Notes: generated by a model from the letters alone, not told the origin. Counted from the first letter of the stretch, positions 43,815 through 52,884 are shown. The stretch is DNA of 64,000 nt from [Mycobacterium] stephanolepidis (GCF_002356335.1 NZ_AP018165.1:2418001-2482000), one strand, 5' to 3'. A program made the numbers and translations.

Positions 43815-44174
43815 ATGCCCAAGGCTCTTCCCGTGGTAGATACCACCGGTCCCGTGTGCTGCGCACCCGTGGCGGCCGGTCCGATGAGCGACGAACAGGC
43901 CCTCGAGGTCGCGCTGCGGCTCAAGGCGCTCGCCGACCCCGTGCGGGTCAAGATCATGTCTCAGCTCTTTGGCGCGTCCACGGGAGAGATCATCAGCGGT
44001 GATCTTGCGGGCATCCTCGGACTCGCCGAGTCAACCATCAGTCACCACATGAATCAGCTGAGAAAGGCGGGGCTGGTGGAATCAGACCGCCGCGGGATGA
44101 ACGTCTATCACCGCCCGGTTCCGGATGCACTGACCGCGTTGTGCACGGTCCTGGATCCCAGCTGCTGCCAATAG
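43815..44174 (+). CDS. arsR: ArsR-family metalloregulator
   Basis: 119 residues. The winged helix-turn-helix is ISGDLAGILGLAESTISHHMNQLRKAGLVESDRRG. Potential As(III)/Cd(II) thiols are the N-terminal GPVCCAP pair and the C-terminal PSCCQ pair. There is no ELCVC motif in the recognition helix, so sensing probably uses the terminal Cys pairs as in some actinobacterial ArsR proteins. It represses the divergent arsI-acr3-arsC operon (inference from position and palindrome). Confidence 0.88.
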   Translation: MPKALPVVDTTGPVCCAPVAAGPMSDEQALEVALRLKALADPVRVKIMSQLFGASTGEIISGDLAGILGLAESTISHHMNQLRKAGLVESDRRGMNVYHRPVPDALTALCTVLDPSCCQ

Positions 44175-44218
44175 AATCGACCGATGTCGACGACCACCCG
44201 CAGTGACAGCGCTCCTTC

Positions 44219-45103
44219 ATGCTGATCGGTATCGCGGCGGCCGTGCTGGCCTGCCTGGGATATGGAACCGCGTCCGTCCTGCAGGGATATGGCGTCCGCC
44301 AATCCGCGAGCAACGTTCACGGGCGGTCCGATAAGGGTGCACCGTCGCTGAACTCGACAATCGCCGCGATGCTGACTCCGGCATTCATCGCCGGGATGGT
44401 TCTCGATCTCGTCGGGTTCGCGGGCACCCTGGTGTCGGCCCGGTTGATTCCACTGTTTCTCTCCCAGACGATCATGAGTGCGAACCTGGCGGTCACCGCG
44501 GTGCTCGGCATCGCCGTACTGGGTGTGCGCCTGCAACGACGGGACTGGTTGGCCATCTCGGCCGTGCTGCTGTCGCTGTGTGTCCTGGCGTTGACTGCCG
44601 GTCCTCGTGGCGAGGATTCCGCGGAGCCCTCGGTGCACTGGGGCGTGTTGATCGCGTCGGTGGCGGTGCTGCTCGCCGGTCTGGGTCTTATTCGCCTCTT
44701 GGGCTCACGCGCCGCAATTCCCGCGGGGTTGCTGGCCGGGATTCTTTATGGCGCAATGTCTGTCGCGGTCAGGGTGGTTGACGGGCTCGATCCGCTACGG
44801 GTGAAGGTCCTGCTGTCCGATCCCGCCGCCTACGCGATGATCCTCGCCGGGGTGGGCGGCTTCTACCTGTTTACCGTTGCGCTGCAAGTGGGTTCGGTGA
44901 ACGGCGCGGCCGCGGCATTGGTTGTGGGGGAGACGGTCGTACCCGGTGTAACCGGCGTATTGCTGTTGGGCGACGGTGCGCGCCCGGGATGGGGATGGCT
45001 TGTTGCCGTCGCGTTCGTGGTTGCGGTCGTCTCGGCGGTGAGTGTGGCCGCGTTCGGTGCCGTCGAGAACACGCAGTCGACGGCGCCGGAGCCGGCGCGC
45101 TAA
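44219..45103 (+). CDS. DMT-superfamily multidrug/metabolite transporter
   Basis: 294 residues with nine to ten membrane segments in a two-repeat EamA-like layout. The start IGIAAAVLACLGYGTASVLQG and the second-half GGFYLFTVALQVGSVNGAAAALVVGE are typical of actinobacterial DMT-type permeases. Substrate unknown. It follows arsR by 44 bases and could be read from its promoter, but no arsenic role is known. Confidence 0.75.
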   Translation: MLIGIAAAVLACLGYGTASVLQGYGVRQSASNVHGRSDKGAPSLNSTIAAMLTPAFIAGMVLDLVGFAGTLVSARLIPLFLSQTIMSANLAVTAVLGIAVLGVRLQRRDWLAISAVLLSLCVLALTAGPRGEDSAEPSVHWGVLIASVAVLLAGLGLIRLLGSRAAIPAGLLAGILYGAMSVAVRVVDGLDPLRVKVLLSDPAAYAMILAGVGGFYLFTVALQVGSVNGAAAALVVGETVVPGVTGVLLLGDGARPGWGWLVAVAFVVAVVSAVSVAAFGAVENTQSTAPEPAR

Positions 45104-45104
45104 A

Positions 45105-45695
45105 TCAGTTCGACGCGTTGAGGATCTTGATCGCGAAGACGAGTGTGTCTCCGGGGCGGATGCCTGCGCTGGGCTGCCCGGTCGGATAGCCGTCGGCGGG
45201 GACCATCGCGACGGCGACGGTCGAGCCGACATGTTGGCCCGCGATGGCCTTCTTGAATCCCGGTACCACCCCATTAAGCGGGAACTGGGCCGGCGTGCCA
45301 CGCGTGTAGGCGCTGTCGAACACGGAGCCGTCGCGCCCGTTGACGCCCATGTAGCAGACCGAAACCGTGGCCAGGTCTCCGACGATCGGTCCGGACCCTG
45401 CCTGGAGTGTGTGCACCTGGGTCTCGGCCACGCTGAATGGGGCGGTCACGTTGACATTCGGCGCCGCGGTGTCTGTGGACCCGGTGACGGCGACATTTCC
45501 TGTGCTACCCGCCAGGGTCCACTCGGGTGTGCCGGAGCCCTGCGGCGCTGCCGTGGGGCACCCGCTGGCCGTGGTGGGCGGGTCGGCGGGGGCTGACTTG
45601 GCCTCCGTGTCGGAGCCGCAGGCGGCCAGCGTCACAACGAACGAGGCGGCGCAGGCGGCAAGTGCGACGGAGGGGTACACGCGCGAGGAGTTCAC
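45105..45695 (-). CDS. FKBP-type peptidyl-prolyl isomerase lipoprotein
   Basis: 196 residues. The lipobox LAAC lies after a hydrophobic segment (VALAACAASFVVTLAAC), followed by a Ser/Thr/Pro linker. The FKBP domain at about residues 95-196 is GDLATVSVCYMGVNGRDGSVFDSAY, GVVPGFKKAIAGQHVGSTVAVAMVPADGYP and GDTLVFAIKIL. It assists folding of exported proteins at the outer face of the membrane. GTG 45695 is the most likely start; GTG 45704 is possible. It is convergent with the transporter gene (one base between stops). Confidence 0.82.
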   Translation of the reverse strand: MNSSRVYPSVALAACAASFVVTLAACGSDTEAKSAPADPPTTASGCPTAAPQGSGTPEWTLAGSTGNVAVTGSTDTAAPNVNVTAPFSVAETQVHTLQAGSGPIVGDLATVSVCYMGVNGRDGSVFDSAYTRGTPAQFPLNGVVPGFKKAIAGQHVGSTVAVAMVPADGYPTGQPSAGIRPGDTLVFAIKILNASN

Positions 45696-45886
45696 GGTCG
45701 CCACGCTAACAGCCGCGTGGAGACCGCCTGCGAGTGCCGAGTCAGTGGCGTCCACGCAGCGGGGCGGCGACACTGCCCGGGTATCGGCACGCCTCGACGA
45801 ACTCGCTCAATCGTGCTTTCCTCCGTCGGTCCGCGAGTAACTTTCAGATTGGAGCTGCCGAGTCAACTGCCGATACGAGGTGGATG

Positions 45887-47248
45887 ATGACGGATGTCGA
45901 TTACTGCATCGTCGGTGCGGGTTTTGCCGGACTGGTCGCCGCACTGCGCCTGAAACAGGCGGGACGCTCGATCGCGCTGCTGGAAGCCCGTGACCGGGTC
46001 GGTGGGCGCACATTCACCGAGGTGTTACCCGATGGGACGTGGGTCGATCGAGGTGGCGCCTGGATTGGCCCCGGCCAGGACTGAATCTATGCGTTGATGA
46101 GCGAGTTCGGTGTAGCCGAGTACAAGCAGTACACCGGTGGTGACGCGATGATGATCGTCGACGGCACGACGCATCGCTATCGCGGAACCATTCCGTGGAG
46201 CATGAGCCCATGGGCCATCGCGAACCTTGGCGCCGGCCTGCTCGAGGTCATCCAGATGTGCAAGTCGATTCCGCTGGAAACACCGTGGAGTGCCAAGAGA
46301 GCCGCACAGTGGGATCGAATAAGTGTTGGCCACTGGCTTGGCACCCGCATCAAGTCCAGGAAAGCCCGAGAGATGCTCGAGATGGCGCTAGCCGGCACGT
46401 ACACGTCGGCAGCGTCGGAGACATCGATGTTGTGGATGCTGACCCAGATGGCCTCGGGGGGCGGCCCAGTCTTCGTGATTTCGGCCAAGGACGGCTCGCA
46501 GGATGCCCGACCGGTGGGCGGGATGGGCGCGATCTACCGCCCGATCGCCACTGAACTCACTGAGGCACTGCGTCTTTCGCAGCCGGTACGAAGCATTGCG
46601 CAAGATGCGGACGGGGTAACGGTTCGTGCCGACCACCTGACGGTACGGGCACGCCGGGTCATCGTGGCCGTACCGTTGGCGATCGCCGGACAGATCGCCT
46701 ATGAGCCGATGCTGAGCGCGGACCGCGGCCTGCTGCAGCAACGGATGCCCGGCGGCGCGGTTATGAAAATCTCGGTGGTCTATGACGAACCGTTCTGGCG
46801 CGGGGACGGGCTATGCGGACAATCCGCCGCACCGGGCACTCCCGCGACGTTGACGATCGACGCCTGCACCGATACCGGAACGCCCGGCATCATGTGTGTC
46901 ATTACCGAAGGACCGGCCGCGCGTGCTCTTGGGCGCCTCGACGAATCCGCGCGCAGGGCGACGGTCATCAGGGAACTCGTCGACCGGTTCGGGCCCAAAG
47001 CCGCGTCACCGCAGGGCTATCACGAGCAGAACTGGACCACCGAGAGGTATTCCGGTGGAGGAATGATCAGTCATGCGCCAACCGGGGTGATGACGGAGTT
47101 CGGGCCCGCGCTGCGTCAGCCGTGTGGCCGCATCCACTGGGCCGGAACCGAGAGTTCTGCCGTCATGCTGGGGTGGGTCGACGGCGCCATTCGCTCAGGC
47201 GAGCGCGCCGCGGTCGAGGCGATGTCCGCGGAGGGCGTATCGCGCTAG
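45887..47248 (+). pseudogene. Flavin monoamine oxidase interrupted by an in-frame TGA
   Basis: One continuous reading frame of 453 codons encodes an amine oxidase. The FAD loop IVGAGFAGLVAALRL, the second motif VGGRTF, the GGAW motif and the C-terminal IHWAGTESSAVMLGWVDGAIRSGE are present. Codon 66 is TGA (46082-46084), in GPGQD-stop-IYALM. Relatives usually have Arg here, so CGA to TGA is the simplest change. Everything after it stays in frame with a full MAO fold. Translation would give a 65-residue stub; a TTG at 46094 could restart but would lack the FAD loop. It may be a real mutation, a sequencing error, or readthrough. GAGG precedes two ATGs. Confidence 0.85.
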
Positions 47249-47273
47249 CCGGGGCTACTCGTAAACTGCTGCC

Positions 47274-47534
47274 ATGAAATGGTTCTCACGGAGGCGCAGC
47301 GAAGACCGCGAGCCCGTTCCGCTCAGCGCTGAGGCCGCCTCTGTGGTTGACCAGCTCGTTGATCACCATCACGATCGCGAGTGGCCCACGGCGATCGGCT
47401 GGCACCTGCCTGACGAAGAGCCGCCCTGGGAGGCACTGCACGAGCTGCGTAGTACGGGTTACTGCGAGGTCGAGCGGGACGGTGACGAGGTCGAGGTGGA
47501 TTTCACCGAGCTTGGGCGCCGCACCTTCACGTGA
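47274..47534 (+). CDS. Small acidic hypothetical protein
   Basis: 86 residues. The basic start MKWFSRRRSEDRE is followed by an acidic chain with HHHDREWPTAIGWHLPDEEPPWEALHEL. No known domain is recognised. Codon usage matches the neighbours and the gene follows the oxidase by 25 bases. A hairpin terminator about 90 bases after its stop supports it as a transcribed gene. Confidence 0.5.
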   Translation: MKWFSRRRSEDREPVPLSAEAASVVDQLVDHHHDREWPTAIGWHLPDEEPPWEALHELRSTGYCEVERDGDEVEVDFTELGRRTFT

Positions 47535-47625
47535 GACTTTGGGTGGCCTCGCTAGGGGACAATCTCGTCGAGCGCCGCACGAGCGTTGAGTCGGCAGGCG
47601 AGATAGCTTGGGCTGCAAGTAGAAA

Positions 47626-47658
47626 GGCTGGCCGCCTAGGATTCCTGGACGGCCAGCC
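47626..47658. terminator. Hairpin terminator between convergent genes
   Basis: GGCTGGCCG (47626-47634) pairs perfectly with CGGCCAGCC (47650-47658) around a 15-base loop. It lies between the small hypothetical gene and the convergent cold-shock gene. No T-run follows on either strand, as is usual in mycobacteria. Confidence 0.65.
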
Positions 47659-47687
47659 GGGCGCATCTTTCGAGCGCTGTGAGAACC

Positions 47688-47894
47688 TTAGACGGTCTGC
47701 ACTGAGACAGCCTGGGGGCCGCGATCGCCGGCTTCTTCTTCGAAGCTGACGCGATCGTTCTCGTTGAGGCTGCGGAAGCCGCCCTTGTCGAGGATGGCCG
47801 AGAAATGAACGAACAGGTCCTTATTACCGTTGTCCGGGGTGATGAATCCGAATCCCTTTTCGGCGTTGAACCACTTCACGGTGCCTTGAGCCAT
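47688..47894 (-). CDS. cspA: Cold-shock protein
   Basis: 68 residues. A single cold-shock domain with RNP1 (KGFGFITP) and RNP2 (DLFVHFSAI), starting [14 protein letters not shown]. It binds single-stranded RNA and DNA and melts RNA structure. The length is exactly that of the family. It is preceded by a long leader with no gene, which is typical of csp genes and may regulate translation. Confidence 0.93.
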   Translation of the reverse strand: MAQGTVKWFNAEKGFGFITPDNGNKDLFVHFSAILDKGGFRSLNENDRVSFEEEAGDRGPQAVSVQTV

Positions 47895-48242
47895 GCGATT
47901 ACTCTCCTGAGTGTCTAATTGCGGGGTCGACATTCGACCCTGGGTCTTGCGGAGGTACGCGAAATCAAAGCAACCGGCAAAAGTCACGGAGATTGGGTAT
48001 GTGTCCGCCGCGGAAAATCTTCGCGAGCGTGTCACTAAGAAAATCAACCGTTTTGACCATATCAGAGGTTCAGCCCGATAACCAATGGCCGACAGTAGTT
48101 CGGTGTGGCAGCACATGAATTGGCCACTGGATTCGGAACCTCGGGGAGTGGAGCGATTCGCCCAAACTGCTTGATACCGAACGGAGCTCGACGCTACGCT
48201 GAACGTCGAGACTTTAAGGCGAACCCAGGAGAAGCGACGCCG
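47895..48242. other. Intergenic region: cold-shock gene leader and promoter
   Basis: About 350 bases between divergent genes, holding the cspA leader on the minus strand and the leader of the small plus-strand gene. An AAAATC-rich patch at 48025-48055 is less GC-rich. No further gene or repeat is supported. Confidence 0.4.
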
Positions 48243-48557
48243 ATGAGCCGCTACTGGCAGTCGTATTGGTACCAGGTGATGTGCACCGAAGACCGGAACC
48301 CTGGCTGGAAGCCGCTCCACTCCGGTCCGCTCCATCAGGTGCCGAACAAGTCCCTGGTGACCGGCACCCTCGCCGACTGGGTTGTCCCCGTTCTTGAAGA
48401 CGCGGCGGACGAGATCGACTGGATCTCAGGGGAGATCCGGATCGACTGCTACACCGACGCCGTGCCGGCACCCGGCACCCTGCCATTCTTCTGTAGCGAT
48501 ACCCGTGACGTGCCCCGTATCAGCTATTACCGGCGCAATTTCGAGCCTAATCAGTGA
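48243..48557 (+). CDS. Hypothetical protein, 104 aa
   Basis: Soluble protein rich in aromatic residues. It starts [22 protein letters not shown], has an acidic middle ([21 protein letters not shown]) and ends YYRRNFEPN. No family is recognised. AGGAG lies 11 bases before the ATG. It is a single gene between the cold-shock and CBM2 genes. Confidence 0.5.
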   Translation: MSRYWQSYWYQVMCTEDRNPGWKPLHSGPLHQVPNKSLVTGTLADWVVPVLEDAADEIDWISGEIRIDCYTDAVPAPGTLPFFCSDTRDVPRISYYRRNFEPNQ

Positions 48558-48647
48558 TGTCGCAACGGTCTCAGTTGGGCAAAGGTACTGCGTCTTACCC
48601 GCGATGTGGGGACTTATCGCCGCCGCGTGGCTTTAGTGTTGGCTGTT

Positions 48648-49076
48648 ATGGCGGGACTTGTCGGTTACGTGAAGCGCTGGCGCACAGCCCTTCACGTAAC
48701 CGTGTCGGCATCGGTGCTTGCCGGCCTCGGACTCCCCATTGCGCCGGTAGCCCATGCGGCTGCGGCCGCGGCGACGTTGTCGGTGACATCGACGTGGCAG
48801 ACCGGTTTCATCGCTAGTTTCACGATCACCAACTTGAGCACGGTGCCGCTCTCCGATTGGCGGCTTGAGTTCGACCTGCCGATCGGAGAGTCCATCCGAC
48901 ACACGTGGAGTAGCACTGTGACGCAATCTGGTACGCACTACGTGCTGAGTCCCGCGAACTGGAACCGCATCATCGCGCCGGGAGGTTCGGCCACCGGCGG
49001 TCTACGGGGAGTGCTGAGCGGTTCCTACACGCCACCGTTGAACTGTGTGCTCAACGGGCAAGTTCCGTGCAGCTAG
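48648..49076 (+). CDS. Secreted carbohydrate-binding (CBM2) protein, Rv1987-like
   Basis: 142 residues. The signal peptide (VTVSASVLAGLGLPIAP, cleavage after AHAAA) is followed by a single CBM2 beta-sandwich: VTSTWQTGFIASFTITNLST, SDWRLEFDLP, HYVLSPANWNRIIAPG and a terminal Cys. Surface Trp residues give cellulose or chitin binding in this family. There is no catalytic domain. Size and layout match Rv1987 of M. tuberculosis. GTG 48606 would give a longer start, but ATG 48648 fits the signal better. It overlaps the convergent methyltransferase gene by four bases. Confidence 0.82.
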   Translation: MAGLVGYVKRWRTALHVTVSASVLAGLGLPIAPVAHAAAAAATLSVTSTWQTGFIASFTITNLSTVPLSDWRLEFDLPIGESIRHTWSSTVTQSGTHYVLSPANWNRIIAPGGSATGGLRGVLSGSYTPPLNCVLNGQVPCS

Positions 49077-49828
49077 AGGCTGCGGTGCGCAGAAACCAAC
49101 CAGGCCGGTAACTGAGCGCGTCCGTCGGAGCCGATCGTCACACCGCGATACTCGAAGCCCTCGGGCAACTGGCTGGGAACATTCACCCAGGCTCGTGCGC
49201 GCCGGATCTCGTCGATGACCAAGTGCCGCCCCACGATGCTGTGCAGCTGCTGTTCGGTGAAGGGCCGGGGCCCGAATCCGGCATCCGGCGGAAAGGCCTC
49301 GGTCGCAAAAACAAGTGCAAAGAACTTTCCGCCGGGCCTGAGCGCTTGCGCCAGCGATCGCACATAGCTTTCTCTGAGCTCATCGGGTAAGCAGTGAAAT
49401 ACAAGGCCATCAATGACGGTATTGAAATAATGGTGGTAGCCGGTATCTGCGGTCAGATCAGCTGTATTGAAAATAGCATCCAAGCCGAGCTGGGCGGCCG
49501 CTCTCTGCGCTTTGTCTATCGCACTGCCAGATAGATCGAGACCCACGACTTGGTACCCATGACCGGCCAGCTTCAGCGAGGTCAACCCCACCCCGCATCC
49601 AGAATCGAGGATCGGGCTCTCGAAACGACCTTGCCGGTGTAGAGCTGCTATTTCGGGTTGCATCTCACCGATATTCCAACCCGGATCGCCAGGTGCGTAA
49701 ACGGCTTCGCCCTTGTACAACTCGTCCCAGTCCACGGCATTCACATCAAATGTTGGCATATTGCCGATATTAGGTGCGATATCCATGGGCGGCAACAAAT
49801 TGTTTTGCGCAAGCTGACCATTTTTCAA
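49073..49828 (-). CDS. Class I SAM-dependent methyltransferase
   Basis: 251 residues. Motif I is ILDSGCGVGLTSLKLAGHG (Ser in place of the usual Ala), then VVGLDLSGSAID and FNTVIDGLVFHCLP. It ends LPAWLVSAHRSL. It resembles thiopurine/tellurite-type small-molecule methyltransferases of mycobacteria. Alternative ATGs at 49786 and 49759 are possible; the last begins just before the conserved WDELYKGEAVYAPGDP. Substrate unknown. Confidence 0.78.
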   Translation of the reverse strand: MKNGQLAQNNLLPPMDIAPNIGNMPTFDVNAVDWDELYKGEAVYAPGDPGWNIGEMQPEIAALHRQGRFESPILDSGCGVGLTSLKLAGHGYQVVGLDLSGSAIDKAQRAAAQLGLDAIFNTADLTADTGYHHYFNTVIDGLVFHCLPDELRESYVRSLAQALRPGGKFFALVFATEAFPPDAGFGPRPFTEQQLHSIVGRHLVIDEIRRARAWVNVPSQLPEGFEYRGVTIGSDGRAQLPAWLVSAHRSL

Positions 49829-49981
49829 AGGGTAAATTACTCCCTGTTGCTGAATAGAGGCTAGGTGAAAGTTGTCAGTCTGCTGAAAGTCGATAACAAA
49901 TTGGAAACGTATTACGCGGTATTTACGGGACGGTTTAGAAAGATCGCACGTGGGTAGAGGATGATCGTGGCGGCCCTGCGG

Positions 49982-50869
49982 CTAATGGTGAGCGGAGGCG
50001 ATGAGACGTTCCGCCAGCTGAGCACTCGCCGGTCCGAGTTGAGATTGTTCGGCCGACGCGAGGTAGATCTTCCATGTGATGGCGGGGCGTACGGTGAGCG
50101 CGCGCACGTGCGAGAACTGTGCGGCCTCGCTGGCGGGCATGAAGATGGTGCCGAGCCCATGTTGGACCAGGCTCGCTGCGATCGAATACTCAAGGGCGAC
50201 TTCATGCGGCGTGAACGCGGTGACGCCCGCAGCGGTAAAGGCGTCGTCGACCAAGCGTCGCAGGCCGAACTGGCTGGGAAAGCCGATGAGGTGTTCGTCG
50301 ACGAGTTCGGTGATGCCGACGTGGCTTCGCTCGGCGAGTCGATGATCGGGTCGGCAGACAAACATCATGGGCTCTGCACAGAGGAGCCGCATCTGAATAC
50401 CGGCCGGAAACCGCTCAGGTGCCGAGACCAGGGCCAGGTCGAGGGTCCCGTCGGCGATGGCCGACAGGTATGCGCTCGATCCGGTTTGGCTCTGCCGCAA
50501 GCGGATTTGAACCAGTGGATAGTCGCGGTGAAATTGCCCCAGCACCGCGGGTACGTCCAGCGGTCCAAAGGAGATGAGTGCGCCGAGATCTACCCTGCCG
50601 GTCAGCGCGCCACGGAAATCGCCGACGGAATCTTTGGCATGCCGGGCGGTCTGGATGACGCGAATGGCATGCGTGCGGAACAACTCTCCGGCCGGGGTCA
50701 ACCGGATCTGCTGCCGCGTGCGGTCGAACAGTTCCACCCCGAGTTCCTTCTCCAACTTGCTCACCGATGTAGAGAGCGCGGACTGGACAACATGGGCACG
50801 CTGGACCGCGCGGGAGAAGCTCATCTCGCTGGCAACGGCGACGAAATGCTCCAACTGCCGAAGTTCCAT
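49982..50869 (-). CDS. LysR-family regulator
   Basis: 295 residues. The N-terminal helix-turn-helix is MELRQLEHFVAVASEMSFSRAVQRAHVVQSALSTSVSKLEKELG. A periplasmic-binding-like effector domain follows from about residue 90. It is divergent from the remains of an alcohol dehydrogenase-type gene, with an 11-bp inverted repeat between them. The usual target of such a LysR is the divergent oxidoreductase, which here is broken, so its current target is uncertain. Confidence 0.87.
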   Translation of the reverse strand: MELRQLEHFVAVASEMSFSRAVQRAHVVQSALSTSVSKLEKELGVELFDRTRQQIRLTPAGELFRTHAIRVIQTARHAKDSVGDFRGALTGRVDLGALISFGPLDVPAVLGQFHRDYPLVQIRLRQSQTGSSAYLSAIADGTLDLALVSAPERFPAGIQMRLLCAEPMMFVCRPDHRLAERSHVGITELVDEHLIGFPSQFGLRRLVDDAFTAAGVTAFTPHEVALEYSIAASLVQHGLGTIFMPASEAAQFSHVRALTVRPAITWKIYLASAEQSQLGPASAQLAERLIASAHH

Positions 50870-50881
50870 CCGCCACCTCAT

Positions 50882-50910
50882 CTATTTGGTAGATGAAACC
50901 TATCAAATAG
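50882..50910. promoter_or_regulatory. LysR operator inverted repeat
   Basis: CTATTTGGTAG (50882-50892) and CTATCAAATAG (50900-50910) are inverted repeats with one mismatch around a seven-base spacer. They sit between the lysR start and the truncated oxidoreductase. Confidence 0.6.
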
Positions 50911-51010
50911 ATGCGTTGGACTAGATGACTTGCGTCGACTGTGATGGAGAGACACAGACGAAAAGATGAGGATGCCGGCCATGGATAAGGCTTTGAAAGC
51001 GGCAGCGATG

Positions 51011-51274
51011 ATGAAGGCGATCGTCGCGCAGCAAGGCGCCGAGGGCGTCGAGCTGTCGTTGATGGATATGCTGTACCCGCATGCTGCCGAGAATGATGTC
51101 ATCGTCCGGGTGCATGCCGCCAGCTTCACTCCCGGTGAACTCGACTGGCCTGGAACGTTTCCTGAGTCGGGTATGTCAATAGCGTTCGTGACCAACCACC
51201 TCGGCAGTCGTCTCACCGCTGTTGGCGACCTTCGGCTGCCGACGTTCGCTTCGATAGCGTGCCGACTTCTCTAA
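51011..51274 (+). pseudogene. Truncated zinc-type alcohol dehydrogenase/quinone oxidoreductase fragment
   Basis: The first 50 or so codons (MKAIVAQQGAEGVELSLMD, then NDVIVRVHAASFTPGELDWPGTF) match the N-terminus of medium-chain NADP-dependent oxidoreductases. After about 51160 the similarity ends and 37 unrelated codons lead to a stop. The GroES-like domain is incomplete and there is no nucleotide-binding domain. A deletion or recombination removed the rest. It is divergent from a LysR gene. Confidence 0.65.
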
Positions 51275-51343
51275 CTAAAAAACCAACCAATTGCATCGAA
51301 ACGCTTTGTAGCAGTATGAATTCCAGTAAGAGAAAGGTGCGCT

Positions 51344-51628
51344 GTGGTTGCGAGTCCGCTAGGTCGGGTCAGTGGTAGGCGTTGGTCGCCCGCCGAGATA
51401 GCACTCATAACAGCCGACACCCTCACCGAGCATGAGATTGCTGCCCGGACCGGTCGATCCAGTCGCGCGGTAGCGGCCCAGCGTCGACGTCTTGCCCAAA
51501 AGCGTCGGATGCGACTGGGGCTTTATCCGTTCCGCCGCCGCACCCGAGAGACGACGATGACCCCATTCTCGGTGCTGCAGCACCTTCCACTGCCTACTGG
51601 TCCGGCAGAACGTCCAGACTGCAGGTGA
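51344..51628 (+). CDS. Small helix-turn-helix protein, possibly of phage origin
   Basis: 94 residues, GTG start behind GAAAGG. It contains RRWSPAEIALITADTLTEHEIAARTGRSSRAVAAQRRRL, a SANT/Myb-like or resolvase-type DNA-binding helix set as found in small actinophage proteins. The basic tail is KRRMRLGLYPFRRRTRE. No enzyme domain. It lies next to a deletion scar, which suggests mobile or remnant DNA. Confidence 0.45.
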   Translation: MVASPLGRVSGRRWSPAEIALITADTLTEHEIAARTGRSSRAVAAQRRRLAQKRRMRLGLYPFRRRTRETTMTPFSVLQHLPLPTGPAERPDCR

Positions 51629-51779
51629 ACACTGTGCGGGCTTACGGTCGAGAAAAATTGGGCAACAGGTGAAAACGGCGTCAGGGGAGCGGGTGGCGAC
51701 AATTCCGGCTCGGCCCAGACGATGATGACATCGGCATCCGTGACACTAACGCTATCGACTAGCGCTCGGGCTCAGACGT

Positions 51780-52331
51780 TCACTCCAATGGCTCGGGCGT
51801 GAAGGTGACGTCGACCCCGCTTACGGTCATCGTCACCTGACCTTCGATCACCATCACCTGCGCCGAGACCCGTCGATCAACAGTCTGGGCCAGTTGCTGC
51901 ACGGCTGCATGCGGTATCTGCACTACCGACAGGTTCGACAGCCCCGCCACTTTGGGGCCGACGGTGCGCCACCAGGTGGTGACGCCGGCGGCGAATGGGA
52001 AGAGCAGCACCCGATCGGCCTGGCTGGCCGCCTTGCCTAATGCGCGTTCATCGGGCTGGCCGACGTTGATCCACTCCAGGATCCGGCCGGTGTAGTCGAC
52101 GAGCCGCAAGTCCGGCACACCAGGAGTGGACAGGCCTGGCCCGAACACCAACTCCCCGTCGACGTCGCTGAGTCTGTGCGCGCGAAGCCCAAAAGCCAAC
52201 AACCGCACCACCATCCGCTCATCGGTCTCACTGGGGTGACGGGCCACGGTCAGCGAGTGATCGGCGTAGTAACCGTGATCGACATCGGAGACGCCAAGTT
52301 CGACTTTGAAGACTGTTGCAGAAAGGGCCAC
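51780..52331 (-). CDS. YaeQ family protein
   Basis: 183 residues. It opens ALSATVFKVELGVSDVDHGYY, then SLTVARHPSETDERMVVRLLAFGL, EWINVGQPDERALGKAASQADRVLLF and LSNLSVVQIP, in the order of E. coli YaeQ. The fold is a PD-(D/E)XK-type nuclease-like structure; the E. coli protein affects RfaH-related transcription, but its chemistry is not settled. GTG 52331 is preferred: it aligns with the E. coli start, and GGTGGA lies nine bases upstream. Confidence 0.85.
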   Translation of the reverse strand: MALSATVFKVELGVSDVDHGYYADHSLTVARHPSETDERMVVRLLAFGLRAHRLSDVDGELVFGPGLSTPGVPDLRLVDYTGRILEWINVGQPDERALGKAASQADRVLLFPFAAGVTTWWRTVGPKVAGLSNLSVVQIPHAAVQQLAQTVDRRVSAQVMVIEGQVTMTVSGVDVTFTPEPLE

Positions 52332-52635
52332 GTCATAGTGTCCACCCAAGTGGCGCCCACCGAGCAGTCGGGCCGCATTCAGCCGCATTCAGTAGTCAGG
52401 CCGCCGCGCCAGACGTCTGTTCGCGTCGCCACCCAGGCACGCAACCATGCAGCAACAGTGGGGTGCGCGCATGATGGGAGAGCGGCGCATTCCTCCCGAT
52501 ACGAACGTGCGGAGTTCATCAGAAGCGGCAGGGGAGAGCGGCCCTCCGAGACCTACGCGCAACCCACTACGGCAGGGTCGCGTAGATTCTTCGAGAACAA
52601 TCCGAGCACCAACGCAGCATTCAACGAAGGCCATC
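52332..52635. other. Intergenic region
   Basis: About 300 bases between divergent yaeQ-like and DUF3297 genes. Frames through it have poor codon structure. GAAGG near 52627 is the ribosome site of the DUF3297 gene. Nothing else is identifiable. Confidence 0.4.
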
Positions 52636-52884
52636 ATGTCCGAGGATCAGAACACAGACGTTCCACCGAATCACCTCTCCATCGATCCGCGTAGCGCCTT
52701 TTATAGCGAAGAGGTGCTTCGCCGCGACGTGGGTATTCGCTTTAATGGTGTCGAGAAAACCAATGTTCACGAATACAACGTGGCCGAGGGTTGGGTGCGT
52801 GTTGAAGTCCCCACCGCGAAGGATCGCCGCGGAAATCCGATGGTCGTCAAGCTCAGTGGCACGGTTGAACCTTTCTTCCGCTGA
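52636..52884 (+). CDS. DUF3297 family protein
   Basis: 82 residues. NHLSIDPRSAFYSEEVLRRDVGIRFNGVEKTNVHEYNVAEGWVRV and KDRRGNPMVVKLSGTVEP match the DUF3297 family almost over its full length. It is a small soluble protein of unknown role. GAAGG lies just upstream of the ATG. Confidence 0.82.
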   Translation: MSEDQNTDVPPNHLSIDPRSAFYSEEVLRRDVGIRFNGVEKTNVHEYNVAEGWVRVEVPTAKDRRGNPMVVKLSGTVEPFFR

